Of a stretch of 64,000 nt of DNA, positions 1-13,349 are shown one piece after another. Below the pieces are notes generated by a model. It was given only the letters and a program-made list of their open reading frames with translations. It did no database searches and was not told the origin of the DNA. The stretch comes from Lithospermum erythrorhizon (lineage: Eukaryota > Streptophyta > Magnoliopsida > Boraginales > Boraginaceae): contig JADFUC010001705.1 in the NCBI GenBank assembly GCA_019722365.1, positions 62,001-126,000 on the forward strand. Direction: 5' to 3'. A program made the translations under genes and the position numbers. The stretch's first letter is position 1. Every line of letters begins with the position of its first letter.

Positions 1-3000
1 TCGAAATAATACAATAATCACGTAGTTAACCCACCTTATCATATAATCAAGGATAATTCAAGACCCTTACCTATTTAAAGACTATATACCTCAAGAGTTA
101 TATTTTATATGCTACTCACCACAATATAAATCTTTCCTTAATGGGCTTTCCAACTAACACCGATAACCCACATCACGTCAACAACTTACTCACAGTACCC
201 CTTAATCACAAGAGATATCTCTATTTGTTATCTTTATGAAGTATAGCTAATTCCCGATATAATATACAACTCAAACATACCACAACTCAACATTTCACAA
301 CTCAACCAATTATCTTTAGTTCACCCGAAGCGACATTCTGTCATATACACCTCCTATTTACATCCGAATATTTATCATAAGAACCTCCAAATCGCTTCAT
401 TACTTTAATACAACTGAAAGAACATATATCTTAAATCAAGATAACTTAGTAATGAATTATCTCACCAAAATCTTCATTTGGCCTAATGAACTTATTCACC
501 GTGAATGTATCAACATCATGATTGGGGATCATAACCTATATACTTTACCACGCTTGAACTAACTTTCCACTATATAAAAAATATCAATAACATCATCTAT
601 AGATTAGCATAACACGATTTATAATTTTTATACTTAATGCCCCCATTCAAAAGTTATCTCAACCATTAACCAACACAACTTTTAACCTAAACGATGTTTA
701 ACGACATCACCAACCTGTGATTCACAAGAAAAAAAACTCCGATCATACTATCAATAATCAACTCAAACCTAATTCACATAATTCATCATAGCAACATCTA
801 AGATAATCAAAGACAATTGTCATAACCAATAAACTAGCCATAAAACAAGATTATACAACACCATAGAACTTTAAACAACATGTCAAGATATAACAAAGTC
901 CTAATAAGTGCACCATCACCCTTTAATAAAATCACAGAGACTCAACAACGACTATAACTCTAGTCATCAACCCATCTATCTCTCGATCTCCACAACTATA
1001 CCAACCTCTAATCGCTGCATATGCTCACTCCATCTACCTACAAGTGAATTCGACCACCAATCGTTGATAAACACTACTCTTATACCGTAATATAAGTGCC
1101 AACACCAACAACGCACAATGTGTGCCAGTGACAATATTCACACCGCGCTATACCAAAGTATAAGGCCAACACCGATAACGCACATAGCAGTTGATAAATA
1201 TCTCACAATCGCACCTTCATACCAAGTATAAGGACAACATCGACACGCACAAAGCAGTTGATAATGGGGATCTCACTACACTTATACCGAAGTATAAGGC
1301 CAACACCGACAACGACATAAAGAAAGTTGATAATAGATTTCACCGCACTTATAATCAAGTATAAGGCCAACACCGACAATGCACATAGCAAAGCCGATAA
1401 TGGGGATCTCACCCACTTATACCGCAAGACAAGGCCAACATCGATAATGCACATATAAAGTGGATATTAGATCTCACCGCATCTTATACCGAAGTATAAG
1501 GCCAACACCGACAACGCACATGTTGTTGATAATAGATTCACCGCACTTATACCGAAGTAAAGCCAACACGACAACGCACATAGCAAAGTTGATAGATCTC
1601 ACTGCACTTATACCGAAGTATAAGGCCAACAATACATATCCTCAAGTAAGGAAGGAGAGAGTCACTCTAACCCCTCGATCATCCCAACTATAGTGGCCAT
1701 ATCCTGGTCACTCAAGTCACCCCAAAGCCACCCATAATTCTAACCAATACCTCCTAAACAATATCAAAGCACACAAATAAGACATCCCACAATCATAATT
1801 AATCACAACCGCCGACAAGGCCACCTAAATACATAAGTGCTTTCCACAAGGCCACATAAATACAACAATGACAAGTGCCACAGAATACAACAGCCAATAC
1901 AAGGCCACAGAATCGAATGTCACAAGGCCACCGAACACAAGAATATAAGTTTCGAGAGTTCAAGCTAGTAATTTACCTCAAGCAAATCTTCAACGCCACA
2001 AAATGATACGTGGCTCACACAATGAATCACATATTCGTACTACAATAACACGTATATCATTCTCACATAATCATACCACAATGACATGTATATCATTATC
2101 ACATAATCATACCATAAATCTATACGCTCACACAATTTTTAGTATCGCAGCAAGACCAGCGGTGACAAGTATTCACCTCTATGAAGAATAAGAAACGCCT
2201 GCCTAATCGATCCAAAGGCCTTTCCCACGCTCCGCCTAATCAAAACACCCAAAATTACAATTACTACTCGCAACAATTTTAACCCTTATCTAAATTAACT
2301 GAATTTTTCAACCCATTTTACTTACAAATTTACAACTTCAATATGTATTGCTAATTATGTTCAAAGACTATTAAAATGACGACTTCAACTCCCGACTAAA
2401 TCCCCATAATCGGTCAACACCTTAACCAAAATACTAAAATTTTCAACCAATTTCAATCAACCCAAATATCAACTTTTCCAACTAATCAAACCCATTTCTA
2501 ACAACCTTCAAATCCCAAAGTTCTGCTTTACTACTCAAAATCTAATAAACTACTTCAACATATATTCTCCAACAACTTATAAATCATAATTTCCACCTCA
2601 AAAACAATCAACAGCGCCCAACATATTTATACTCTCAACAATATTTTAGAAAAAGTCAACCCAAAATCAACTCAAAAGTCAACTCAACTATAACAACACT
2701 TTTTACCCCAAACATCGATTATTATCATCTCCTATACTATAATCTAAGCCTGTATTAACAATTATATTCAATAATATCGCATAAAAACCGAAGTCAACCC
2801 AAATTTCCAAAAAGTCAATGGCCCACTGAGCAATAAAAATCAAATTACAAAAAGTCAACTCAACCGAAACTCACAAAATACTCAAAAGTTTCGACCTTTT
2901 CTTACCTTGAATCAAGAGGGATTACGAGGAGAAACTCGTAAATTTGAGGTCCAAAGCTCGCAAGACGGAAGAGAAATCGAAGAAAAAATCATGAGAAAAA

Positions 3001-3377
3001 GAAAACGCCAAGGCCTCACGGCCAAAGCAAGAAGATGGGTTTGCTTTTGGCCTTGTTGGTTTATGGTTTAAACGGGTCGCCCATTTGTTTTACGTGCGAA
3101 ACCCGATCGCTTAATTCAATCGATACTTCGCTTTTAATCATCTCTAATAACCAACTTCCAAACATCAACATTCCTACACTCAAATTATATTACCACCCAA
3201 ATAATATCATTACCATTCGATTACGTAGTTTAAAATTCTAAATAATGAACGTATCAATAACCTAGACCGATTCGTTGTATTTCTAATTATTCAACTTCGA
3301 TTTTTTTTATTTCTCTCGAATAATCCACTGGCAACTAGTATACTATTACGCATGTTAGTACCGAACGGGCTATTACA
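1..3377 (-). mobile_element. Large LTR, copy A (left end cut by window edge)
   Basis: Non-coding AT-rich sequence that aligns along its length with the better preserved LTR at 8387-11955. The window starts about 420 bases into the repeat: the 'gttaacccaccttat' segment at 45-59 matches 8814-8828. It ends near 3377 with '...tattaca', corresponding to the TTACA terminus of the other copies. Landmarks shared with copies B and C are the palindrome array, the 'cacataatcatacca' repeats near 2060-2120 and the 'caactagtatac' block near the right end. Read as an LTR it runs on the minus strand. It may be a solo LTR or belong to an element cut off on the left. Short ORFs inside it are not believable genes. 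Confidence 0.75.
1080..1640. repeat. Palindrome tandem array in LTR copy A (about 66-bp period)
   Basis: About nine imperfect units of roughly 66 bp. Each contains a short palindrome of the form CTTATAC-n-GTATAAG, followed by 'gccaacaccgacaacgcaca', then a tract resembling 'tagcaaagttgata' and 'gatctcaccgca'. Some units have lost part of the palindrome, for example the ones near 1425 and 1550. The array corresponds in position to the 29-bp array of copies B and C but has a longer period. Confidence 0.85.
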
Positions 3378-3414
3378 CTAATACTCCGTAAATATTAGTA
3401 CGGAACGTATTACA

Positions 3415-6393
3415 CTATTACCACGCCAACAACTTCCTCATAAGACTTTATCACTGTGAGACATCTTTCGTAAGCATAGCTGTATTCGATATAATATCCA
3501 ACTCAACATACGACACCAACCATATCTCAACATCTCATCACTCAAGCATACACCACTCACTACTTATCTTTAGTTCACCTTAAAGTGCTACTTCCGATTA
3601 TAGTCATACACCTCCTATGACACCTAAATGTTTCTCATAAGACCTTCCAAATTGTTTCAATTTCTTAATATAACTGAGCAATATATGTCTTAATCAAGAT
3701 AACCTAAGTACGGAATTATCTTCCCAAATTCTCCATTTAGTATACGGAACTTATTTACCTCAATGGTATCAACGTCATGGTTAGATCATAACTTATATCC
3801 TAACACATTTAATCCAATTTTCCAATTCTATATAAAATATCATCAATATCATCGATAGATTAGTAAGAACTTTGTAATTTTATCCCTTAATGCCTTTCAT
3901 TCCAAAGGCATCTCATCCACAACTACTTAATATATATATACCACATATCTACAAAAAGAACAAAGAATGCCGCAAGGCTTCAACCGAGTAAATATCAGAT
4001 CCCCGAATACAAAATAGTCACGATAAAGTCTAAAAATGAAGCATAACCATCACGACATCGCTGACAAAGACAACAAACGATTATGAATAGTATCGTAGTC
4101 AAATATGAATAAATATACATATAGCCTGTGACTACCTAATAAGGCCATACAACATAATTCCAAAGAAAGCCTCGTGACACAAATATATGAAGATATTTAT
4201 AAAAGTTCCAAAGAAAGCACAATAACCACCCGTATTAACTCAAGAGACTCAACAACCACTATAACTCTAGTCATCAAACCATCTATCTCATATCCCCACA
4301 ACCATACCAACCTCTAATGCGCATATGCTCAATCCGTCTACCTGCAGGAATGGACCAATCGATAATCACACCGCACTTATACCGCAGTATAAGGCCAAAC
4401 CGCACTTATACACAAAGTATAAGGCAAACCGCACTTATACACAAAGTATAAGGCACACCGCACTTATACACAAAGTATAAGGCACACCGCACTTATACAC
4501 TAAGTATAAGGCACACCGCACTTATACACAAAGTATAAGGCACACCGCACTTATACACAAAGTATAAGGCTAATAAATACACATATCCTCAAGAAGGAAG
4601 AGTCACCTAACCCCTAATCATCCCAACCATAGGTCATATCCTAATACTCGAGCTTCACCTCAAAGTCACTCATCCTCCAACCAACTACTTCCATCTCCCA
4701 AACAATATCAAAGCACACAAATTAACACATCCTAATAATCAGAATCAATCACAACCGACAAGTGCCATTTAAATACAAAAGTGCCGACATGGTACGTAAA
4801 TAGAAAAGTGCCGATAAAAGTTGCTGATAAATACAAAAAGGCCGACAAGGCCACGAATACAAAATATGCTGGGAGTTCAAACCATCACTTACCTCAAGCC
4901 AATCTTCACGCCGCATTATAGCCACATAATCATATTATGGCTCACATAATCGTGACAACCATTACATATATACCATTCTCACATAATCATACCACTGTGA
5001 TACGTATACCATTCACACGTAATCATACTACAAGGACATTAATGTATACCATTCACACATAATTATACCACACCGACATATTCACACAATTTAAAGTAAG
5101 TACATAAAGTACATACCCGAGATAAAGATCACCTTGGTTCGCAATAAGAAACGTCCCGTCTGATCGATCCAAGTGCCTTCCCACACTGCCTAATAAAAAA
5201 ACACCCGAAATTATAATTACTACTCGCAACAATTTAAACTCCTTACGAATTAAATTTCCTAACTTCTTCCAACCCATTTTAATTACAAATTGACAACTTA
5301 AGTATAATTGGCTAATTATGTTTCAATGACAATTAACATATTAATCTCAACTATCCCGACTAAATCCCTACAATCGGTCAACACCTTTAACCAAATACTA
5401 ACATTTTCAACCAATTTCAATCAACCCAAAATATCAACTAAATTCATTCCAAAACAACTATATTAATCTCCACAACATACTTTTACATTTTTACATTTTT
5501 CCTCAAAAAGTCAATGAAAGTCAACTATTCATCAAAACACATTTCAATCCATACATCAAGTATTATCACTTCTAATACCACAATCTAAGTTTAAGTGATA
5601 ATTCTATACCAATTTAAATCCCAAAACTCACAAATAACCTAAATCGCCGAAAGTCCACCCACCATAACAACACTTTCTATCCCAAATATCGATCATTATC
5701 AACTCTTAGATTATAATCTAAGCCTAAACAATAATTATATTCAATATCTCATAAAACCAAGCCAACCTAAAATTCGAAAAGTCAACGGTTCAAAACGTCC
5801 GAAATCTCCACATCAAACACGATATTTCAACTCAAGAATAATCCACTTGTAACCCAAGAATCAATTGAGCAATAAAATTCAAATTACAAAAGTCAACAAA
5901 GTCAACTCGAGATCTCACAAAATACTTAACATGATCGAACCTTTTTTACCTTGAAACGACGAGGATGATGCAGGAGAAATCCCCCTGCAAATTTGAGGTC
6001 CAAAGCTCGTAGCATTTAAGAGAATCAAGAAAGAAAATCGGCCGTGTTCTTCACCGCCGGTTCTTCTCACCGGAGAACAAACGAGATCTCTTTTTCGGGC
6101 CAAGTTGATGAATGGGCTTAAACGGGTTGGCTCATTTGCTGCGTGGAAACCCGATCGCTTAATTCAATCGATACTTCGCTTTAACTTAACTGACAATCAA
6201 TTTTCGCATTAACATTTATGCTGCCATTTCCATTCAATTACAACTTTAAAATTTTACATTCAAATATACTACCAACCTAATCGATTCGCTGTATTTTCTA
6301 ATTATTCATCTTCACTATTTTGATTTCTCCTCGAAATACTCCAACGAGCAACTAGTATACAATTACAGTAATATTAGTACGAACGTTATTACA
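3415..6393 (-). mobile_element. Large LTR, copy B (3' LTR, truncated)
   Basis: Aligns with copy C from about 8960 onwards. The roughly 570 bases nearest the inner LTR end are missing, and the break abuts copy A through a short duplicated LTR end (about 3388-3413). The right end '...gttattaca' at 6393 matches the TTACA terminus. It holds the cleanest form of the 29-bp palindrome array. Its minus-strand ORFs of 60-75 codons have no family resemblance and are shared, broken, by the other copies. Confidence 0.75.
4370..4570. repeat. 29-bp palindrome tandem array in LTR copy B
   Basis: Seven head-to-tail units of 29 bp, nearly identical. Each unit contains 'cttatacacaaagtataag', a 7-bp inverted repeat around a 5-base loop. 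Only the first unit (loop 'cgca') and the fifth (loop 'actaa') differ in the loop. Confidence 0.95.
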
Positions 6394-8370
6394 ATCTACC
6401 CACCTTATAAAATTCCCTCAGCCCCTCGAAATTCATTCAGAACCCAATCTGTTAAATAATCTCAACGTGACTTCAACACGCCCTTATCAACTAACATCAC
6501 GACACCTCGTCACCCACTCAAATTCTCCCAAGATAAGATTCCGCTTCATAACTCCGATAATATCTTATGTCAAATGACTCAAGATGTCAATTCTCTTACA
6601 CCATAACACAACATTCAACCGACTTTTCTGTTCCAGCTTATCATCTTATCTTCTCCGTAATATATATTGCTTTGTTTGTTATTATCATTATCAATCTTAG
6701 TGTTATAAACACTTCGCCGCTTCCATTTGATAAATGGCCCACTCATAATTTGTGTCACCATAATACTTCATTATCAACGATTAAGTTCATTCATGAAACA
6801 ACGAACTCCCTTATCAACCCAACTCACCCAATTATGCATTACTGATTGTCTTGACATTTGAATGTAGTAATTACCCAAGGTCTCCCCAATTACTAGATAC
6901 AGTATCAACTCATCACCTAACTATTCCACCATATACATTAATGCCCTTGCGATCTTGTCAAGTCTTAATTTACTTATTAGTACCTTGCTAACTCAAATTC
7001 CCACTAACACTTTTCCTCCAAAATATTCCGGATATACAAACATATCCCAATCCCTCTAAATGACTTATGATTTCATTCTGGAATCGCCCGATCAACTTTA
7101 CACCTTTTCAAAGAAATTTCTACTTCAACCTAATCTCACTCTCTTTATCCTTCACCGAGATTAAGCTTCCATTTCCATCTTATTACCACGCTGACTTACT
7201 CCTTCTCTATCCTCTCACGTCCATATTCCACAACAGACAACGCAGTATTATTTATCCCCAATTACTCCAAGTATACAAACAAAAGAAATTTTAATTGTTT
7301 TAAAGATCAACATCTTATGCCATTATCACTTGTTAATCCCATGACTACACGTCACCAAAATCTTTCTCAACTAACCTCTTAATAGCCTTGAGTTCACCCA
7401 CCGCACCAACTTACTTAACCAACTTCAAATTCCACACTAGTGGGACCCCTTTTAATAACTTCCGATATAAATCTGCTTTCGGGACTTTTCAAACTTAGCG
7501 AACTGAAACATCTAAGTAGCTAAAGGAAGGGAAATCATCAAACATATTCATCCACATCTCATCTCCAAAGGTTTCACCCCAGAATTTACATCCTCAAGAA
7601 TAACCAATTTCTTATCACAAAAGATAAACCTTACTCAACTGTTCGAACCCCATACTTAAACATTATTAACGGATGAAAGCTCAAAACTCTTTCCTATTAA
7701 GCTCAATTTATATCCAATTCGACTTACTTACCATTTCTCGACAACCCTAATGCTTCACATTTTCTTATAACCACGATCTTATTCGACCGGTATCCTTACT
7801 TATAAACCCATTGATATTCTTTACAACTCCATCTCAAGTATATCTTATGTTAATTATCGTAACTCATCCTTAATTTTTCCTCCCACCATAAGTCTCATTA
7901 TCACTTTACCACCACATCAACTATTAAGACACTTCCCAAAATATATACTTCTCCCAAATATCTCATAATATTTCCGATATCTTACATCATATTCTAAACC
8001 ATAACATGTCTTGTTTCAATATAACTCATCATATATATATAACAACCCATCGTGCTGATCTCCATATTATACCCAGTTACCCATCTCAATATATACATAT
8101 CGCTCAACGTACGTCATATTAACAAAATTAGTTCACACATCTCATAGCATAACACATCTCAATCAATTAACACCACAAGAACACAAAATTCAAAGTAGTC
8201 TCGTAAGACCCTCATACGCGAGTCAACGAAATCTTCTAGTGGCGTCCTCAACAGTCAACGGATTCGGGAAGAAATGAACTCAAAACCAGAGAACGACTCA
8301 CACACAACACACTTACAACCTGAAACCTAGGCACATAACCACACAAGACACCAAGAAAACATAAACCTAG
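6394..8370 (-). other. Internal region of the large-LTR element; no coding function seen
   Basis: About 2 kb between the two LTRs. Both strands were read. The two plus-strand ORFs (6567-6845 and 7067-7294) are low-complexity, lie antisense to the element and carry no recognisable motif. No retroviral-type domain is visible on the minus strand. Confidence 0.5.
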
Positions 8371-8382
8371 GCTCTGATACCA
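8371..8382 (-). promoter_or_regulatory. Primer-binding site, initiator tRNA-Met type
   Basis: The plus strand reads GCTCTGATACCA. Its complement TGGTATCAGAGC is the standard plant retrotransposon primer-binding site complementary to the 3' end of initiator tRNA-Met. It sits four bases from the LTR terminus at 8387, which fixes both the orientation (minus) and the LTR boundary. Confidence 0.9.
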
Positions 8383-8386
8383 AAAT

Positions 8387-11300
8387 TGTAACGACCCGCC
8401 CCAGGTGGGCCCCCCTGAGGTTGGGACCGTCATCAACCTGAATAATCAGAGTCACCAACGATGGATAACGATAAAAATGACTTCATTTTATTGCGGGTAA
8501 TAAAATATACAACTCGGCCCATCGGGTGAACTAACCAATACTACAACAACTGAAAAGTAATAATATACATACAACATCAAACCACTTGTTTTACAACTCG
8601 AGACAACAATAATTATTACATACAACAAAACTTCAAAGAATATAAAAGTATGACTGTTGAGGTCTTCCAGCCACCATCGCCATCTTCGCTGGTACGTTAG
8701 CCTACCGGCCAATGCATCTCGGTCATCCCGCAACAACCTAGGCATAAACGTCCGTCTATAGGGAAAAATACGGAGTCGTTTTAAAAAGCTAAGAAAAATA
8801 AATGCCACAGAAGTTAACCCACCTTATCGTACAAACAGAATAATTTAAGTCCCTCACATATTTAAAGACTATATACCCCAAAAGTTATATTTCATATGCT
8901 ACTCACCACGAATTAAATCTTACTTAATGACTTTTTCCAACTAACATCGATAAACCCACACCACGTCAACAACTTCCTCATAGTACTTTATCACCTCTAT
9001 ATATCTTTCGTAAGTATAGCTAATTTCCGATATAATATCCAACTCAACATACGACAACTCAAACATATATCTTGACATCTCATCACTCAAGCATACACCC
9101 CTCACTACTTATCTTTAGTTCACCTTAAAGTGCTACTCCCGATTATAGTCATACCTCCTATGACATCTAAATGTTCCTCATAAGACCTTCCAAATATATG
9201 CATTTTCTTAATATGACTAAGCAATATATGTCTTAATAAAGATAACCTAAGTAAGGAATTATCTTCCAAATTCTCCATTTAGTATACGAACTTATTTAAT
9301 TGAATGGTACTAACGCCATAGATCATAACTTATATCATAACACATTTGAATCCAATTTTCCAATTCTATATAAAAATATCATCAACATCATCGATAGACA
9401 AGCATTTAACTTTGGTTTATAATTTCTATCCCTAATGTTCTCATTCCAAATATCTCATCCATTAACCACTCTAATATATATATACCACATATCTACAAAA
9501 GAACAAGAATGCCGCAAGGCTTCAATCGAGAGTAAATACCGTGATCCTCGAATACAAAATAGTCAGCGACAAGGCTAAAGTCTCAAACGAAGACAACCAT
9601 CACGATACCGCTGACAAAGACAACAAACTAGATTATGAATAGTATCGTGAGTCAAATATGAATAAATATACATATACCCGTGACTACCTAATGCGCCATA
9701 CAACATACTCCAAAGAAAGCCTCGACACAAACATAATGCAAGATATGATGAAAAGTTCCAAAGAAAGCACACAATCACCCGTGTATAACTCACTCAACGA
9801 CTATAACTCTAGTCATCAAACCAACTATGTCTCATCCCAACAACCATACCAACCTCTAACGCGCATATGCTCAATCCGCTCACCGCCAGGAACGGGATCA
9901 ATCGATAATCACACCGCACTTATACCGCTAGTATAAGGCCAAAACCGCACTTATAACAAAGTATAAAGTAAACCGCACTTATACACAAAGTATAAGTGCA
10001 CCACACTTATGGGCTAATTAAGTATAAGTGCACACCGCACTTATACACAAAGTATAAGTCACACCGCACCTATATTAATTCTAAGTATAAGTACACACAC
10101 ACATATCCCCGCAAGGAGCGAGAGTCACCCAACCCCTAATCATCCCAACTATAAGGCCATATCCTAATACTCGAAATAATTCAAAGTCACTCATACCTCC
10201 AACAAACTACGCTACTCCCCAAACAACAATAACAAAGCACACGCCTAACACATCCCACAATCGTAAATCAATCACAACCGCCGACACAATGCCACAGTAA
10301 ATACAAAAGTGCCGACATACACAGAATACAAAAGTGCCGACAAAGTGCCAGAATACAGGTGCTCTATTAAGCCACGTAAATACAAATATAAGTTGGGAGT
10401 TCAACCCATCACTTACCTCAAGCCAGTCTTCAATGCTGCAGGATAGAGTCACATAATCATATTATGGCTCATACATAATCGTACAACCATTACATACGTA
10501 TACCATTCTCACATAATCATACCACAGTGACATGTATACCATTCACACATAATCATACTACAAGGACATGTATACCATTCACACATAATTATACCACAAT
10601 GACATGTTCACACAATTTAAAGTAAGTACATAAAGTAATACACGTGAGATAAGTACTCACCTTGGTTCGCAATAAGAAACGTCCCGTCTGATCGATCCAA
10701 GTGCCTTTCCCACACTCCGCGTCTAATCAAAACACCCGAAATTACAATTACTACTCGCAACAATTTAAACCCTTATCTTAATTAAATTTCCTGACTTTCC
10801 AACCCATTTTAATTACAAATTGACAACTTAAGTATAAATGGCTAATTATGTTTCAATGACAATTAACATGGCGAATCTCAACTATCCCGACTAAATCCCA
10901 TAATCGGTCAACACCTTAACCAAAATACCTAACATTTTCAACCAATTTCAATCAACCCCAAAATATCAACTTAATTCATTCCAAAACAACTATATTAATC
11001 TCCTCAACATACTTTTACATTTTTCCTCAAAAAGTCAACGAAAGTCAACTATTCATCTCAACACATTTCAATCCATACATCAAGTATGATCACTTCCAAT
11101 ACCACAATCTAAGTTTAAGTGATAATTCTATACCAATTTAAATCCCAAACTCAATAAATAACCTAAATCGCCTCGAAAGTCAATCACCCATAACAAATAC
11201 TTCTACCACAACATCGATCATTATCAACTCTTAGATTATAATCTAAGCCTAGACAATAATTATATTCAATAATATCGCATAAAACCGAAGTCAACCCAAA

Positions 11301-11955
11301 TTTTCAAAAAAGTCAACGGCCCTAAAAACGTCCAAAATTCCACATTAAACATGATATTTCAACTCAAGAATAACTAATTTAGAACCCAAGAATCAATTGG
11401 AGCAATAAAATTCAAAATCCAAAAAGTCAACAAAAAGTCAACTCGGGAGATCTCACAAAATACACAACAAGATCGAACCTTTTTTACCTTGAAACGACGA
11501 GGATGATGAGGAGAAACTCTCCCAGAAATTTGAGGTCCAAAGCTCGCAAGATGGAAGAGAAATCGAAGAAAGAAAATCAAGGGGGGGAGCTCTTCACGGT
11601 TCTTCTCACCGAGAAGAAAATGAGCCTCTTTTCGCCAAGCCTGACACGGGTTTACTGTCAAGCTCCATTTAAGTTAGTGTGAAATACGCATCGCTTAATT
11701 CAATCGATACTTTCGCTTTTAACTTAACCGGATAATCAATTTTCAAACATTAACATTTATACACAAATTATATTACCACCCAAAATAATATCATTACCAT
11801 TCAATTACAACTTTAAAATTTTACATACCGAAATATACTACTAACCCACTATTCGTATTTTCAATATTCATCTTCAAATTTGATTTCTCCTAAATACTCC
11901 ACCGAGCAACTAGTATACAATTACAAGAATATTAGTACCGGACGGAAGAGTTACA
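8387..11955 (-). mobile_element. Large LTR, copy C (complete 5' LTR, about 3.57 kb)
   Basis: Bounded by TGTAAC at 8387 and GTTACA at 11950-11955, a perfect 6-bp terminal inverted repeat with the canonical TG...CA ends. The inner boundary is confirmed by the adjacent primer-binding site. At 3,569 bp it is far longer than typical plant copia or gypsy LTRs. It contains the palindrome array, the 'cacataatcatacca' short tandem repeats near 10500-10590, and no convincing gene. Its outer end cuts into an older hAT remnant at 11956. Confidence 0.85.
9913..10095. repeat. 29-bp-type palindrome array in LTR copy C
   Basis: About six units equivalent to the array at 4370-4570, more diverged. The CTTATAC/GTATAAG arms are kept in most units, but inserted bases interrupt the unit near 10005-10035 and another near 10070-10085. 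Confidence 0.85.
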
Positions 11956-12195
11956 TCAGCTGATTATTCAACACTAAGCTCGGGTAATCGGTTTCAGGTT
12001 GCAATCACTGATTGCATAGCTGCCGAAAGAGGCAGATGCAAAGACAAAAGAGCCATACTGATTCGTCAAAGACATGTTCGACGGCCCAAACGACTCTAAG
12101 AATATTTTGAAGTTGAGAGGGTTCATTGAAGTCGACAAGATGTTGAACAAGAAGTAGACTGAGGATGAATTAGATTTTGATGATTTGTAAATATC
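11956..12195 (+). pseudogene. hAT transposase C-terminal fragment (inverted copy)
   Basis: The plus strand here matches the complement of about 15195-15440, the C-terminal end of the hAT transposase remnant. The match includes the acidic tail and stop around 'gaattagattttgatgatttgtaa' (12161-12190). Frameshifts and an in-frame stop disrupt it. The LTR ending at 11955 truncates it on the left. Confidence 0.55.
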
Positions 12196-13349
12196 TAGTT
12201 TAAAATCTCATGCAAAAAACCTCTAATTCATTACTTCCAGTATGTGAATGACTAGATAATAAAATATGTCTCCAACAAGAAAACTCGCTTTCATTTGAAA
12301 AAACCAAACAAAAAAACTAATTTTAGTTATACGGTACTACGTCTAGCTTAATGTACCATATTTATTATGTGAAAATCAACCTTTGCGCCTTGAAATTTTC
12401 TAAACAAGCACGCGTTCGATAGTCTCACACGCGACCACGCTTATCATGGGCCATTACGGGCACGTCTAGCCTACGCGGTACAACCTGCTTAACATATAAA
12501 CCGGTTACGCTACCTCTACTTTTGTTAACAATCACAGAGTAATGTAAGTGCTACGCGTGGTACCGTGTCAACGTTGTCCAAATTTTTCAATTGAGAATCT
12601 CAAACACACTACCCAAATCAAAACCCGAATTCCAAATTTCTCCTCAATCCTATTTCCACTCTCAGTCGCTCAAAACCATAACTATCAAATCTGCATGGTT
12701 TGATTCGAGATCACCAGTAAGACGGAGCCATTCATTCATTGCACTCTTGATTCTATGAATGCCAGAGTTATTCTCATAACAATTGGTAACTGTGTATTAA
12801 AGAATTTTATCTGTCTTGTATATTGCGCAAGCATGGAGAATTATGTAGTTGGTGATACTTGGGAGAAATTGATGATACAGAGTTTCTAGCTGAGGCTTTT
12901 GGTACGAAAGCCACGAGCACGTGATTGTCTGGTTGGTCGAGCACCGTCGGACGATTGTTTACAATATCTAAACAATGTTTGTATATCCAAGAACAATTTA
13001 GTTTCTAACATTAATATGACCTATTTACAAAAGTTATGTTGAGTATTGTTTTAGTATCCTTCTGCTCTACTAATCAATCCAAAGTGAACTTTCATTCACA
13101 TGCTTTTGTCTCCGGGGATACCCAATAAGGGGTCCTTCATTTGACGGTTGAACATATGACTATCAGCAGCGAAGTCATTCACAATATGTCATGTTAATTT
13201 TCCATATTTCGCCTTCATTAAGATAAGCTGGCACAAGACTAGTATATCTTGTCGAAGGCCTGTTACTAGTTGTTCGAGGCTCATGGAATAATAAATTGTA
13301 GTTTTCAAATGGAGATCTATGAGACAGACGAATGGATTTAAGCGCTGAA

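Larger units (their letters stand above)
3415..11955 (-). mobile_element. Non-autonomous LTR retrotransposon (LARD-like) with giant LTRs
   Basis: On the minus strand the order is: 5' LTR (8387-11955), a 4-base gap, a primer-binding site matching initiator tRNA-Met (8371-8382), about 2 kb of internal sequence, and a left-truncated 3' LTR (3415-6393). The purine-rich minus-strand sequence next to the 3' LTR (complement of 6394-6408) could be the polypurine tract. No gag, protease, reverse transcriptase, RNase H or integrase is recognisable, so mobility would depend on a partner element. Long LTRs with a short non-coding interior are the hallmark of LARD elements. The superfamily cannot be assigned from this window. 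Confidence 0.65.

Noticed and set aside
4370..4570. CRISPR-like array
   Set aside because: Regular repeats, but the whole unit repeats without unique spacers, in a plant retrotransposon LTR.
5053..5277. Minus-strand 74-codon ORF in LTR copy B with a hydrophobic segment
   Set aside because: The corresponding positions in copies A and C are broken, and there is no family match.
6394..8370. Search for gag-pol in the large-LTR interior
   Set aside because: No protease, reverse transcriptase, RNase H or integrase motif was found by reading either strand. Weak hydrophobic stretches were not enough.
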